Shown here one piece after another: positions 54,611 through 63,309 of a DNA stretch of 64,000 nt. Source of the DNA: Prosthecomicrobium pneumaticum (GTDB lineage Bacteria; Pseudomonadota; Alphaproteobacteria; Rhizobiales; Kaistiaceae). The translations under genes were made by a program, and so were the position numbers. The stretch is taken from positions 1 to 64,000 of the forward strand of contig NZ_JACHOO010000001.1 in NCBI RefSeq assembly GCF_014199915.1. The letters run 5' to 3'. A model generated the notes under the pieces. The model ran no database searches and was not told the origin of the DNA. It saw only the letters and a program-made list of their open reading frames with translations. Numbering within the stretch: the first letter of the stretch is position 1; every line of letters starts with the position of its first letter.

Positions 54611-54994
54611 TCAGCCGTCGAACACGGTCTCGATCTTGCTCTTCAGGGTCTGGGCGTTGAACGGCTTGACGATATAGTTGTTCACGCCGGCCTTCTTCGC
54701 CGCGATCACGTTTTCCGATTTCGCTTCCGCCGTGACCATGATGAACGGCACGCCCGACAGACGTTCGTCGTTGCGGACCTGCTTCAACAGCTCGTAGCCG
54801 GTCATCGGTTCCATGTTCCAGTCGGAGATGACGAGGCCGTACGGGCGCTCCTTCAGCTTCGACAGGGCCTCGGTGCCATCGGCCGCCTCATCCACGTCTT
54901 CGAAGCCGATCTGCTTCAGAAGATTACGAATGATACGCACCATGGTCTTGTAATCGTCGACCACAAGGACCGGTATCGACAAATCCAAGGCCAT
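54611..54994 (-). CDS. cheY: Chemotaxis response regulator CheY
   Basis: 127 residues from ATG 54994 with GGAG upstream, single receiver of standard CheY length. The acidic pair is in VLVVDDYKTM, the phospho-acceptor in LVISDWNMEPMTG, the switch Thr in FIMVTAEAK and the Lys in NYIVKPFNAQTLK. The MALDLSIPVLVVDDYKTMVRIIRNLLKQIGF form is the CheY of flagellar motor switching. It is divergent from cheZ, and both sit beside the motility genes. Confidence 0.93.
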   Translation of the reverse strand: MALDLSIPVLVVDDYKTMVRIIRNLLKQIGFEDVDEAADGTEALSKLKERPYGLVISDWNMEPMTGYELLKQVRNDERLSGVPFIMVTAEAKSENVIAAKKAGVNNYIVKPFNAQTLKSKIETVFDG

Positions 54995-55169
54995 CGGTCT
55001 CCATCCTTTCAGCAAATCTCACGATGCGGTTTTCACCGCTGGTTTGTGAGATCATCTTCTGGGGCGACATGCTTGCGCGAAGCTTGCATGGACGCGGCAT
55101 GGATACTTCACGTAGCAAAGGGTGGGCTTTATAGGAAAGCATGACCTTCAGCTTGCTATGGAGACGAAC

Positions 55170-55883
55170 ATGCCGTCCGGGCGCCGGCCCTTTCGCATCG
55201 AGATGAACGAGACCCAGGGTGAAACGAAGCGGCGCGCGCCGGGTCCCTATCAGGGCATGGCCGCTTCGAAGATCGACCGGATTCTCGACGAACTACACGA
55301 CCTGCGCAGCGTCGTTTCCCGCCTGGACCGTCGCTGTCCGGAGATGGATCCGGAGTGCTCCCGCCATTCGATGTGGCTCGACATCGAGGCGATCCGTCAG
55401 GCCATCGACAGCACCAAGCTCGAGCTCGCCACGCTGCAGTCGGGCGGCGCGCGCGGCGCTCGCTTCAACCGGGCGACCGACGAGCTCGACGCCGTCGTCT
55501 CCGACACCGAGGCGGCGACCGAAGAGATCCTGCAGATGGCGGAGAACATCGACAGCGCTGCGACGTCCCTCGTCAGCGAGCTCGACGGCAGCCGGCGTTC
55601 GGCCGCTCAGGCGATCCATTCCTACGCGACGCGGATCTTCGAGGCCTGCAACTTCCAGGACATCAGCGGACAGCGGATCCGCAAGGTCGTCGAGCTGATG
55701 CTGTTCGTCGAAGAGCGGGTAACCCGCATGGCGGAGATCTGGGGCGGCCAGGAAGAGGTCGCGCGACTCGCCGATACGATCGCCGGTCAGCGCGACGGCG
55801 ATCAGGCGCTGTTGAACGGCCCGGCGCTCGCCAAGGACGAGAACGTCGTCTCGCAGGACGACATCGACTCGCTGTTCTCCTGA
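55170..55883 (+). CDS. cheZ: Protein phosphatase CheZ
   Basis: 237 residues from ATG 55170, preferred over ATG 55158 because GGAG sits six bases before it. CheZ removes phosphate from CheY-P. The long helical hairpin shows FNRATDELDAVVSDTEAATEEILQMAENID, then the family signature IFEACNFQDISGQRIRKVVELM, whose Gln supplies catalysis. The end DDIDSLFS is the CheY-binding tail. It is divergent from cheY; the gap carries both promoters. Confidence 0.93.
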   Translation: MPSGRRPFRIEMNETQGETKRRAPGPYQGMAASKIDRILDELHDLRSVVSRLDRRCPEMDPECSRHSMWLDIEAIRQAIDSTKLELATLQSGGARGARFNRATDELDAVVSDTEAATEEILQMAENIDSAATSLVSELDGSRRSAAQAIHSYATRIFEACNFQDISGQRIRKVVELMLFVEERVTRMAEIWGGQEEVARLADTIAGQRDGDQALLNGPALAKDENVVSQDDIDSLFS

Positions 55884-56022
55884 ACGGCCCACTGCCGACC
55901 CCGGCGGTCCGCGACCGCCGGGGTTCGGGCACTCGGCGGGGCCTCGCCACTGCTCTTTCCGGCCTCGGGCCGAGAGACGAACGCACGCCGCCCACCGCGC
56001 CGGACCCCGGGATCCGGCCCGC

Positions 56023-56589
56023 TCAGCCGCAGAAGGCCCGCGATTCGGCCGTCCATGCGCCGAAGCCCGACCGGACCAGATTGCCGATCACCTTGCACAC
56101 ATAGCGCTTCTGCGCCGGATTGTTGTTCGGTCCGGCATTGTAGCGGGCCGCCGCCATGGTCCAGCTTCCCTGTGCGCGGCGCAGCTGCGCGAGAAAGCGC
56201 GCCGCATAGTCGACATTGCGCTCCGGATCGAACATCTCGTCGGCGGACGCGAACTGATCGCCGTGCCAGCGGTGGTTGATCTGCATGCAGCCGAGGTCGA
56301 CGAGCGTCACGCCCTTCGCTCTGAAGGCAGCGAGCTTGCGCACGCCGTCCTCCCGGCTCGCTGCAATATAGCTCTCGCCGCCGCCGTTCATGGCGAGCGG
56401 CTCCAGGCGGCCACCGCCGCCGGTCTCGGTCAGACCGACCGCGTAGAGGATGGCGAGCGGCACGCCATAGCGGGCGGAAGCCTCCGCCATAGCCGCCTCG
56501 CACGGGCCGAGCCGTGCCGGCTCTCCGGCCGCGGCTCCGCTAGCGAGCGCCAGAACGGTCAGAACCGCGGCGATCGTCGTCGTCTTCAT
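56023..56589 (-). CDS. Lytic transglycosylase, SLT-type
   Basis: 188 residues from ATG 56589, with GAGAGGA upstream. The signal peptide is about residues 1-22 (MKTTTIAAVLTVLALASGAAAG), so the protein is periplasmic. The SLT domain shows AILYAVGLTETGGGG with the catalytic Glu, LVDLGCMQINHRWHG, and WTMAAARYNAGPNNNPAQKRYV. It cleaves peptidoglycan, probably to let the flagellar rod pass, as inferred from its place next to fliK. The first 50 bases overlap the end of fliK on the same strand. Confidence 0.87.
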   Translation of the reverse strand: MKTTTIAAVLTVLALASGAAAGEPARLGPCEAAMAEASARYGVPLAILYAVGLTETGGGGRLEPLAMNGGGESYIAASREDGVRKLAAFRAKGVTLVDLGCMQINHRWHGDQFASADEMFDPERNVDYAARFLAQLRRAQGSWTMAAARYNAGPNNNPAQKRYVCKVIGNLVRSGFGAWTAESRAFCG

Positions 56590-58549
56590 CCTGTCCTCTC
56601 TCACGCTGCTGGGCCGGTTCCTGGCGGCGACGCCCGCCGCCGGCTTCGGCGTCGTCGGAACGCGGCGTCATGTTCGGCAGGACCGCGTCGTGGCCGGTCA
56701 GGCCTGCGACCGGTCCGTTGCCGGTGATCACGAGGTCCGAGGGGGCGCAGCCGGCATCGACGAGACTCGTCACGAGCGCTGCGCGGCCTTCGGCGAGCAG
56801 CCGGGCCGTCTCCGGCCTGGCGGCGTGAACACTGATCTCGACGCCGTTGCGGCCGCTGCGCAGCCGCACCGTAACGACGCCGAGCGTCGTCGGATGGAGC
56901 GCGATCTCGAGGATGCGCACGGGACCCGGCGCTCCGGCAGCGCCCTGTCCGGCCGCTTCCGCCGCCGGTGAAGCAGCGAGCGCACGAGCGATCCGGTCTG
57001 CGATCTGGCTGGCGGGGCTCGGCGATTCGCCGTCGCGGAAGGTCGGGGACCCGAGAGCCACGGAGCCGGGCGCCGCATAGGCGGGGGGCAATCCGCCGGT
57101 CGGTCCGGTCTGCGTTTCGGCAGGATGTCGCGCCGGCAGGTCGGCGGGTGAGCCCGGTCCCGCCGCGGCCCAGCCGGTCGGCGCGGCGGCCGGCTCGGCG
57201 AACGGCCGGGGCGCGCCGTCGAGAGCAATGGCGAACCGGCGCTCCACGGCCGGCCGCCCCGAAGGCACGGAGCGGCTCGCGAAATCCTGCGGCAGAACCG
57301 GCGCGAAGTGCGTCTCGCGCAGCACCACCCGGACCGGCATCCGGGCGACGGCGTCCGCACCGGCATCCTCTTCCGCGGCGGCCGTCTCCGACAGGCCGCG
57401 CGGCCCGGGGTCGGCTTCCGCTTCCGCTGCACGGCTCGACGTCTCGACCATGGCCGCCGCAGCAGGCGGCGCCGGGGCACCGATCAGCACCGCCAGATCG
57501 GCGCCGGCGCTTGCGGCCGGGGCGGTGGCTGCCGCCGGCGGCGTTCCAATGTCTGGCTCGGCGGCACGGTGCCGCGCCGGCGCGGGGTCGATCGGCTCGG
57601 GAGCGGGTGGGACGGATGCGTCGATCGCTGCCGCGCCCGGCAGAGCAGCCGAATGCTCGCGCAGTGATGCGGACCGTGCCGCGGGAACGACCGGCCGGTA
57701 CGGGAGGGTCGGCGTCTTCAGCGCCTCTTGCCGCGACGGGTGGGTTGGGGTGCCGCTTCCGTCCGTGACGGGCCGCCCGCTGCGGACGTCTGCAGAGACC
57801 GCCATAGGAGGGGGTTCGCCGCCCGACGTCCCGCCGGGCTGCGGACCTGCCGGCGCTCCCGCGACGTCCGGGGACGCAGCGGCCCTTGCTCTTCCGGCGT
57901 TTTCGCCCACCGCCCCTTGCAGTGCGGCAGCGCCCGTCTCCGGCGTCTGGCGATCGGATCGAACGGACCCGGCGGGCGGGCGCGCCGAAGGGTCGCCCGG
58001 CGACGGGGCGGGCGAGATCGAACCGGACGAACGAAACGGGTTGTGGGCCGCCGCGGGCGACCCCTCCACCGATGGCCGGTCGGCCGCATCCGGCGGAGCA
58101 GGCACGCGCGGGGCCTCGAGCGTTTGCGGCGAGCCGTCCTGCGGCATTGCGGCGAGGGTGCGCAGCGCCGCCACCGATCGCTCGAAGCGGAGCGGCAGGG
58201 GTGCCCGGCCGCTCGATGCCGCCGCGCGCTCCCGCTGATCGGGCTCCGGGTGTGGCGCCCTCTCCGATCCCGGGGCGGGACCGGAGGGCTTCGAGCCGAG
58301 CGGGTCGGCGTCCGCCCCTTCGGCATCGACCGGCGTTGCGGCGCCTGTGTCGGCCGCTCCGGACTCCCCGCTGCCCGCAATGCGCAATCCTGCCGCAGAA
58401 CGCGGCGCCGCATCCGGCGCGGCAGGCGCCTCCCATCCGACGAGCAGGGCGTCGAAATCCGCGCCGCCCGGCACGTCCCCGCGGCGGGGGTGGGGTTCGT
58501 CGCCGGGCGCCGTTGCGGCCTGCGGCTGAGAGGGCCGCAGCGGGATCAA
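56540..58549 (-). CDS. fliK: Flagellar hook-length control protein FliK
   Basis: 669 residues from a TTG whose last bases overlap the motC stop (TTGA). FliK measures hook length and switches export specificity. Most of the protein is a disordered Pro/Ala/Gly-rich ruler. The conserved export-switch domain is near residues 560-640: VRILEIALHPTTLGVVTVRLRSGRNGVEISVHAARPETARLLAEGRAALVTSLVDAG. The C-terminus is a charged tail. The length is above the commoner 400-500 residues because of the ruler region. Gene order motB-motC-fliK is the Hyphomicrobiales one. Confidence 0.85.
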   Translation of the reverse strand: MIPLRPSQPQAATAPGDEPHPRRGDVPGGADFDALLVGWEAPAAPDAAPRSAAGLRIAGSGESGAADTGAATPVDAEGADADPLGSKPSGPAPGSERAPHPEPDQRERAAASSGRAPLPLRFERSVAALRTLAAMPQDGSPQTLEAPRVPAPPDAADRPSVEGSPAAAHNPFRSSGSISPAPSPGDPSARPPAGSVRSDRQTPETGAAALQGAVGENAGRARAAASPDVAGAPAGPQPGGTSGGEPPPMAVSADVRSGRPVTDGSGTPTHPSRQEALKTPTLPYRPVVPAARSASLREHSAALPGAAAIDASVPPAPEPIDPAPARHRAAEPDIGTPPAAATAPAASAGADLAVLIGAPAPPAAAAMVETSSRAAEAEADPGPRGLSETAAAEEDAGADAVARMPVRVVLRETHFAPVLPQDFASRSVPSGRPAVERRFAIALDGAPRPFAEPAAAPTGWAAAGPGSPADLPARHPAETQTGPTGGLPPAYAAPGSVALGSPTFRDGESPSPASQIADRIARALAASPAAEAAGQGAAGAPGPVRILEIALHPTTLGVVTVRLRSGRNGVEISVHAARPETARLLAEGRAALVTSLVDAGCAPSDLVITGNGPVAGLTGHDAVLPNMTPRSDDAEAGGGRRRQEPAQQRERGQDEDDDDRRGSDRSGAR

Positions 58550-61449
58550 AGCGGCGCCTCGGCGAGCAACTTGTCGGTGACGCCGAGCGCCTCCTGTGCC
58601 TTGGCGAGCACGGCTTGCGTCTCGGGTGCGGCTTCGGCCGCGGCGGCGTCGTCACGCGCTGTCTGCGCCGAGATCACGGCCGGGGCGTCCGCGACGGCCT
58701 GCGCGACCGCCGTCGCGGCGCCGAGCAGCTGCAGGTCCGTCGGCGACAGCCGGTCACGATCGATCCCGGCGAGTTCCTCGCGCGCCTCGGCATAGCGCTC
58801 GGGGCTGACCGCGAGGGCGGCGCCGCGATAGAGGTGCGCGCGGTCGGCATCGGCGCTGCCGATCGGCGCCTCGGCGAGCACGAGGTCCGCCGCCATCTCG
58901 GCCGCGCCGGTCTGCCCCCGGACGATCGCGCCCTGTGCGACGAGAAGGCCGATCTCGCGCCGGCCCTCCGGTTCGAGCGGCGCCAGCAGCGCGGTGAGCC
59001 GCTCGGCCGCGCCGGGCTCGGTGATGAAGCGCATCCGGGTCAGCGCCGCCGCGAAGCGCTGGCGGAAATTGCCCGCATAGACCGAGTGACGGAAGCGGTA
59101 GAGATAGGTGGCCGTCTGGCGCTCGAACTTGTCGAGATCATCCTCCTGTGCCGCGACGAGGATCTCCCGGCGCAGCGCCGCCTCCTCGACCAGCGTGCCA
59201 GGGGCGACGAGCCGGGCATAGCCGAGCAGGATCGCGGCGCGTTTCGGGTCCTTGCGCACCCAGAGCGCGGCTTGGGCGAGGGCGACCTGACCGGCTATGC
59301 TGTCCGGCAGGCTGCGCACGTCGATCTCGCCCAGTTCTCGCATGGCGTCGGTTTCGCGGCCTTCCAGATAGGCGATGCTGCCGCGCACCAGCTTCTCGTC
59401 GACGGCCGGGTGCGGGGCGCGCTCGAGCACCGCCCGCAGTGTCGTCGGGCCACCGCCACCCAGCGCGAATTCGATCAGGGCGCGCGCATTGTCGCGATCG
59501 TCCCAGACGGAGGGATCGGCAGCGCGGAACTCGCGGTCGATCCGGGCGATCAGTGCGTTCTGCGCCGCCACGGCGTCCGGCTCGCCATGGGCCATCTGGT
59601 CCTGGATCCGCTGCAATTCCCGGACCGCCCGGTAGAGGGGGGGAGCAGGCGGGGCCTTCGGTGCGTCGGCCTCCTCCTGTGCGTGTTCGGTCCCGGCGGC
59701 GTCGTGGCCGTGTCCTTCGGCCGGCGCGGCATCGGCCGCGGCGTGTCCCGTGTCCTCGGCCTGTCCGGCCTCGGCCGATGGGGCGTCGTGATCGGTCTGT
59801 TCGGCCGCCGCGACGGGAGCCGGTTCGGCGGGCGCGGCGTGTTCAGCGGCGGCGTCGTGCACGGCCTCCACGGCAGGAGCCGCGCCCGCCGGGACGGGCT
59901 CGGACGGGACGGCGGCCGCCGGTTCGGCGACCGGCGCGTGCGCATCGGCCGGGGCTGGTGCAGGGGTCGGGGCGGGCACGTCGGCCGATGCGGCGGTGTC
60001 GACGCCGGCCTCCGAGGGCGCGTGGTCCTCGGAGGCGCCGTGCTCGTCAGCCGACGCGGGCTCGGCGGGGTGCCTCCGAGGTGCCGGCTCCGCTCCGGTA
60101 CCGGATGCCGCAACCGCGACGTGTTCGGTTTCGCGGGCGTGCGGCACGGGGATCGGCGTCGCCGCCGGCGCGGCTGTGGCCGGTGCTGCGAGCGCCGCAG
60201 CGCCCGGCCCGTTCGCTTCTGCCGCTAAACCCGGATGAACCGCAGGCTCGGCCGCCGCGGGCGGAACCGGCTCTGCCGGTGCTGCCGGCTCGGCCGCCGC
60301 GACGACGACCGGGGCATGCTCGGCCGCCATTGACTCCGCGACGGTCGCGCCGTGTCCGTCGGCGCCGTGCGCCGCCTCGGCGATCTGCGGCGCAGCGCTC
60401 CCGGCAGCGGCAGGGCCGGTTTCGGCAGCAGACGGTGTCGCAGCCGACTGCGCGGCCTCGGCTCGCTCGGCCTGATCGGCCGGCACGGCCGGGTGCACTG
60501 CGGGGGGCGTTACCGGTTCGGCGGGAGCATGCGCTTCGGGCGCCTGCGAGGCCGCGACCGTCTTCACCGGCTCGACGTCCGCGTCGTGCTCCGCCGGCGC
60601 GGTCTCGACGGCTGTGGCGGGAGGAGCGGCCTCGGCAACAGGATGGACGGTGTCTGCCGCCTGCGTCTCGGCAGCGGCCTCGCTGTTCGTTTCAGCATGG
60701 TCGGACGCCGCGGCGGGCTGCGCGGGCTCTTCGGTCTTCTCAGGGGGCGCGGCGGCCGTCTCGGCGGCCGGGGTCTTCGCGGGCCGCGTCTCGGCGGCCG
60801 GTGCTTCGGCGGTCCGGGTGTCCGCGAGCGCGGTTTCGATCCGATCCGCCGGTGCCGCCGGCTCGGACGCGGGTGCGGCATTCGCCGGCTCCGCGGGGAT
60901 AGCCGCCGCGGCATCGACGGGTTCCGCGGGCACGGCCGCTTCGGCGAGGACGACCGGTTCCGCCGGGGCGGCGGGGGCGTCTGCGGGAACCGGCTTCGCC
61001 ATCGGGACCGGCGGGTGGCGGAAGGTCACCCCGGTGGCGAGCGCCGGCGGCAAGGCGAGCGCCACCGGACTGGTGACGACGCGCCAGATCCGCTCGGGCG
61101 AAGGGCGCCAGAACCGCGGCGGATCCATGACCGGCTGCGCGATGTCGAGCCGGAACCCGGTCGCGGCCGCCGCCGGAGCGGTCTTCGATCGTGCGGAGGT
61201 GCCCGCCGTACTGCGCGGCAGAGCCGGCCGCCGCCGCGGCTCCGGCGGCAGGCCGGCGGCATCGGTCGCGGCGACCGAGGCGGGTGCCGTCCGGTATGGC
61301 GGCACGGGGGGCGGAGGCGGCGTCTCGGCGCCGTCACGGACCGGCCCGCCATCCGCCCGCAGCCCCGCCCAGGGGTCGTTGGCGAGGGCTGTGCCCGACA
61401 GGGCGGGCAGGAGCAGGGCGAGGCCTGCGGCGAGCGGGCTCCGCTTCAT
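58546..61449 (-). CDS. motC: Chemotaxis/motility protein MotC, greatly expanded
   Basis: 967 residues; typical MotC is about 400-450. The signal peptide is residues 1-23 (MKRSPLAAGLALLLPALSGTALA). About residues 155-620 form an Ala/Pro/Glu/Val low-complexity region with PAEP/AAEP-like repeats. The recognisable MotC core is the last 340 residues: YRAVRELQRIQDQMAHGEPDAVAAQNALIARIDREFR, WDDRDNARALIEFALGGGGP and LLGYARLVAPGTLVEEAALRREI. MotC is periplasmic and is thought to bind MotB and steady torque transfer in rhizobia. It overlaps motB by four bases. Confidence 0.9.
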   Translation of the reverse strand: MKRSPLAAGLALLLPALSGTALANDPWAGLRADGGPVRDGAETPPPPPVPPYRTAPASVAATDAAGLPPEPRRRPALPRSTAGTSARSKTAPAAAATGFRLDIAQPVMDPPRFWRPSPERIWRVVTSPVALALPPALATGVTFRHPPVPMAKPVPADAPAAPAEPVVLAEAAVPAEPVDAAAAIPAEPANAAPASEPAAPADRIETALADTRTAEAPAAETRPAKTPAAETAAAPPEKTEEPAQPAAASDHAETNSEAAAETQAADTVHPVAEAAPPATAVETAPAEHDADVEPVKTVAASQAPEAHAPAEPVTPPAVHPAVPADQAERAEAAQSAATPSAAETGPAAAGSAAPQIAEAAHGADGHGATVAESMAAEHAPVVVAAAEPAAPAEPVPPAAAEPAVHPGLAAEANGPGAAALAAPATAAPAATPIPVPHARETEHVAVAASGTGAEPAPRRHPAEPASADEHGASEDHAPSEAGVDTAASADVPAPTPAPAPADAHAPVAEPAAAVPSEPVPAGAAPAVEAVHDAAAEHAAPAEPAPVAAAEQTDHDAPSAEAGQAEDTGHAAADAAPAEGHGHDAAGTEHAQEEADAPKAPPAPPLYRAVRELQRIQDQMAHGEPDAVAAQNALIARIDREFRAADPSVWDDRDNARALIEFALGGGGPTTLRAVLERAPHPAVDEKLVRGSIAYLEGRETDAMRELGEIDVRSLPDSIAGQVALAQAALWVRKDPKRAAILLGYARLVAPGTLVEEAALRREILVAAQEDDLDKFERQTATYLYRFRHSVYAGNFRQRFAAALTRMRFITEPGAAERLTALLAPLEPEGRREIGLLVAQGAIVRGQTGAAEMAADLVLAEAPIGSADADRAHLYRGAALAVSPERYAEAREELAGIDRDRLSPTDLQLLGAATAVAQAVADAPAVISAQTARDDAAAAEAAPETQAVLAKAQEALGVTDKLLAEAPL

Positions 61450-62672
61450 CGCGCCGGCTCCTGCTGCAGGAGGATTTCGATCCGGCGGTTCTCGGGCGCG
61501 TTCGGATCCGCTTCATTCTTCAGGTTGCGGTCGGCGAAGCCTTCGATCCTTCCGATCCGCCGCTCGTCGAGCCCGCCGCGCACCAGCATGTAATGGGCGA
61601 TATTGGCGCGCGCCGCGGAGAGTTGCCAGTTGTCGTAGTTCGCCGAGCGGAAGGGCCGCGCATCGGTGTAGCCGCGGATCACGACGGTGCCCGGCCGCGA
61701 CGCGAGCGTGCCGGCGATCCGCCGCATCGCCTCGATCAGCCGTGCGTCGGGCACCGCCGAGCCGATCGGGAACATCGAGAAGTCGATGTCGTCGGTCAGG
61801 CTGACGACGAGACCCTCCTTGGTCTGGCGGACCTCGACCTGCGGTCCGGCCGCGCCGTTCATCGCTCCGGCGACATCGGCCCTGATGGTCTCGGAAAGAC
61901 TGGCCGGCTTGCCGTCGGCCGTCTGCGCGGCGGCGTTGCCGCTGCCGGTCTCGGCCGCCCGTGTGTCGGCGGTGTCCTGCGTCGGGGCATCCGGGGAACC
62001 ATCCGGGGATTCACCGGCCGCCGGCGGGCTCTCCCCCGGCTGATCGGAGGGCGGCAGGTCGGTGCGCGCTGCGCGCGCGTCCGGCTCGCCGCCCGAAGGC
62101 GGCGTGATGCCGCCGGTCGGCGGCGCGTCGGTGCGTGCCTCGCGGTTCGAGGTCATCTGCCAATAGGAGGGGTCGAACGGGTCGCGATGGGTGTCGCCAT
62201 TGCCGTTGCCCGGCGAACCCTGATCGCCGATCGCGGCATCCGGCGAGGTGGCCGTGCCGGGCGCCGCCTCGGCCGCGATTTCGGCGAGCACGGCGTATGG
62301 ATCCTGGAACAGCGCGCTCTCGTGCTTGCCCTGCTGAACGTCTTCGCCCGCGCCGGTCTTCTCGCCCGCCGTGTTCTTGAGCGTCGACATCGATTCTCCG
62401 TCCGCGGAGGTGCCGGCATCGGAGGTATCCTGCGGGTCGTTGAGCCCCTTGCGCTCACTGATGCTCTCGGCGAGATCGACCGGATTGAAGTAGTTGGCGA
62501 TCGCCTTCCGTACATCCTTATCGGTGACGTTGATCAGCCACATGATCAAGAAGAACGCCATCATCGCCGTCATGAAGTCGGCATGCGCCACCTTCCAGGC
62601 GCTCGAGTGGTGCTCGTGCTCCTCGTCGTCGTGACGTTTGATGATGATGAGTTCGTGTTCGTGATCGGCCAT
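61446..62672 (-). CDS. motB: Flagellar motor stator protein MotB
   Basis: 408 residues from ATG 62672. One membrane helix at about 27-50 (HADFMTAMMAFFLIMWLINVTD) with the proton-carrying Asp in HADFMTAMMAFF. Residues 100-250 are a low-complexity periplasmic linker (Gly/Asp/Pro/Thr-rich). The OmpA-like peptidoglycan-binding domain (about 295-405) has VVIRGYTDARPFRSANYDNWQLSAARANIAHYML. It overlaps motC by four bases; motA is not in the window. Confidence 0.93.
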   Translation of the reverse strand: MADHEHELIIIKRHDDEEHEHHSSAWKVAHADFMTAMMAFFLIMWLINVTDKDVRKAIANYFNPVDLAESISERKGLNDPQDTSDAGTSADGESMSTLKNTAGEKTGAGEDVQQGKHESALFQDPYAVLAEIAAEAAPGTATSPDAAIGDQGSPGNGNGDTHRDPFDPSYWQMTSNREARTDAPPTGGITPPSGGEPDARAARTDLPPSDQPGESPPAAGESPDGSPDAPTQDTADTRAAETGSGNAAAQTADGKPASLSETIRADVAGAMNGAAGPQVEVRQTKEGLVVSLTDDIDFSMFPIGSAVPDARLIEAMRRIAGTLASRPGTVVIRGYTDARPFRSANYDNWQLSAARANIAHYMLVRGGLDERRIGRIEGFADRNLKNEADPNAPENRRIEILLQQEPAR

Positions 62673-62679
62673 CTGATCC

Positions 62680-63309
62680 TCAGACTTCCTGTTCGCCGAG
62701 GCGGGCGAGCCATGCCGCAATGCGTGTTTCGAGCAGGGTCGCCCCCGCCGTGACGGTCACCTCGGCGCCCGAGGCCGGCTCGAAGGTGACCGGCGCGTCG
62801 GCCGCGAGCCGGGCGCGCAGCGCATCGATCAGGTCGGGCGCACCGCTGACGCGCAGCAAGGGCATGTTCTCGGCGGCGATCGCCGCGCGGATGAGACCGG
62901 CGAGCTCGTCGAGAGCGCGGTTGCGCATTGCCGGCGCCAGGAACGGCTCGACGACACGGGCGAGCCGATCGCAGAGCGTCCGCTCGAGACCGGCGAGGCC
63001 GGCTTCGAGCGCGCGGGCGAGACCGTCGCCTTCCCGTTCGCTCCAGCTCTTGCGTTCCGCGGCAATGCGTTCCTCGAGTCGAGCCTGATCCTCGGCGCGC
63101 TGGCGCTCGAACGCCTGCCGGGCGGCCGCCTCGCCGGCGCGGCGCCCCTCGGCGGCGGCGGCCTCCGCGATCGCCTTCAGGTCGGGCTGCGGGGGCGCGG
63201 AAGGCGCTGCGGCCGGCGCGTGTCCCGACTCGGCCTTGGTCCGCTCCGCGCCGACCAGTTTCGGCAGGGCGTGCGAGAAGTCGGGGAGATGCTCCATCAG
63301 GGCGTGCAT
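62680..63309 (-). CDS. FliH-like flagellar assembly protein (putative)
   Basis: 209 residues from ATG 63309, one base from the fliF stop (TGATG). The sequence has no signal peptide or membrane helix. Residues 50-110 are Ala/Glu/Arg-rich and probably coiled coil (AEAAAAEGRRAGEAAARQAFERQRAEDQARLEERIAAERKSW). The C-terminal part has an alpha/beta look (ALDELAGLIRAAIAAENMPLLRVSGAPDLIDALRARL, VTVTAGATLLETRIAAWLARL). This layout and the place between fliF and motB fit FliH, which holds the export ATPase FliI in check. The match is by organisation rather than clear motifs. Confidence 0.6.
   Translation of the reverse strand: MHALMEHLPDFSHALPKLVGAERTKAESGHAPAAAPSAPPQPDLKAIAEAAAAEGRRAGEAAARQAFERQRAEDQARLEERIAAERKSWSEREGDGLARALEAGLAGLERTLCDRLARVVEPFLAPAMRNRALDELAGLIRAAIAAENMPLLRVSGAPDLIDALRARLAADAPVTFEPASGAEVTVTAGATLLETRIAAWLARLGEQEV

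Noticed and set aside
57886-60228. A 780-residue frame opposite fliK and motC
   Set aside because: It is the antisense of low-complexity Ala/Pro coding sequence.
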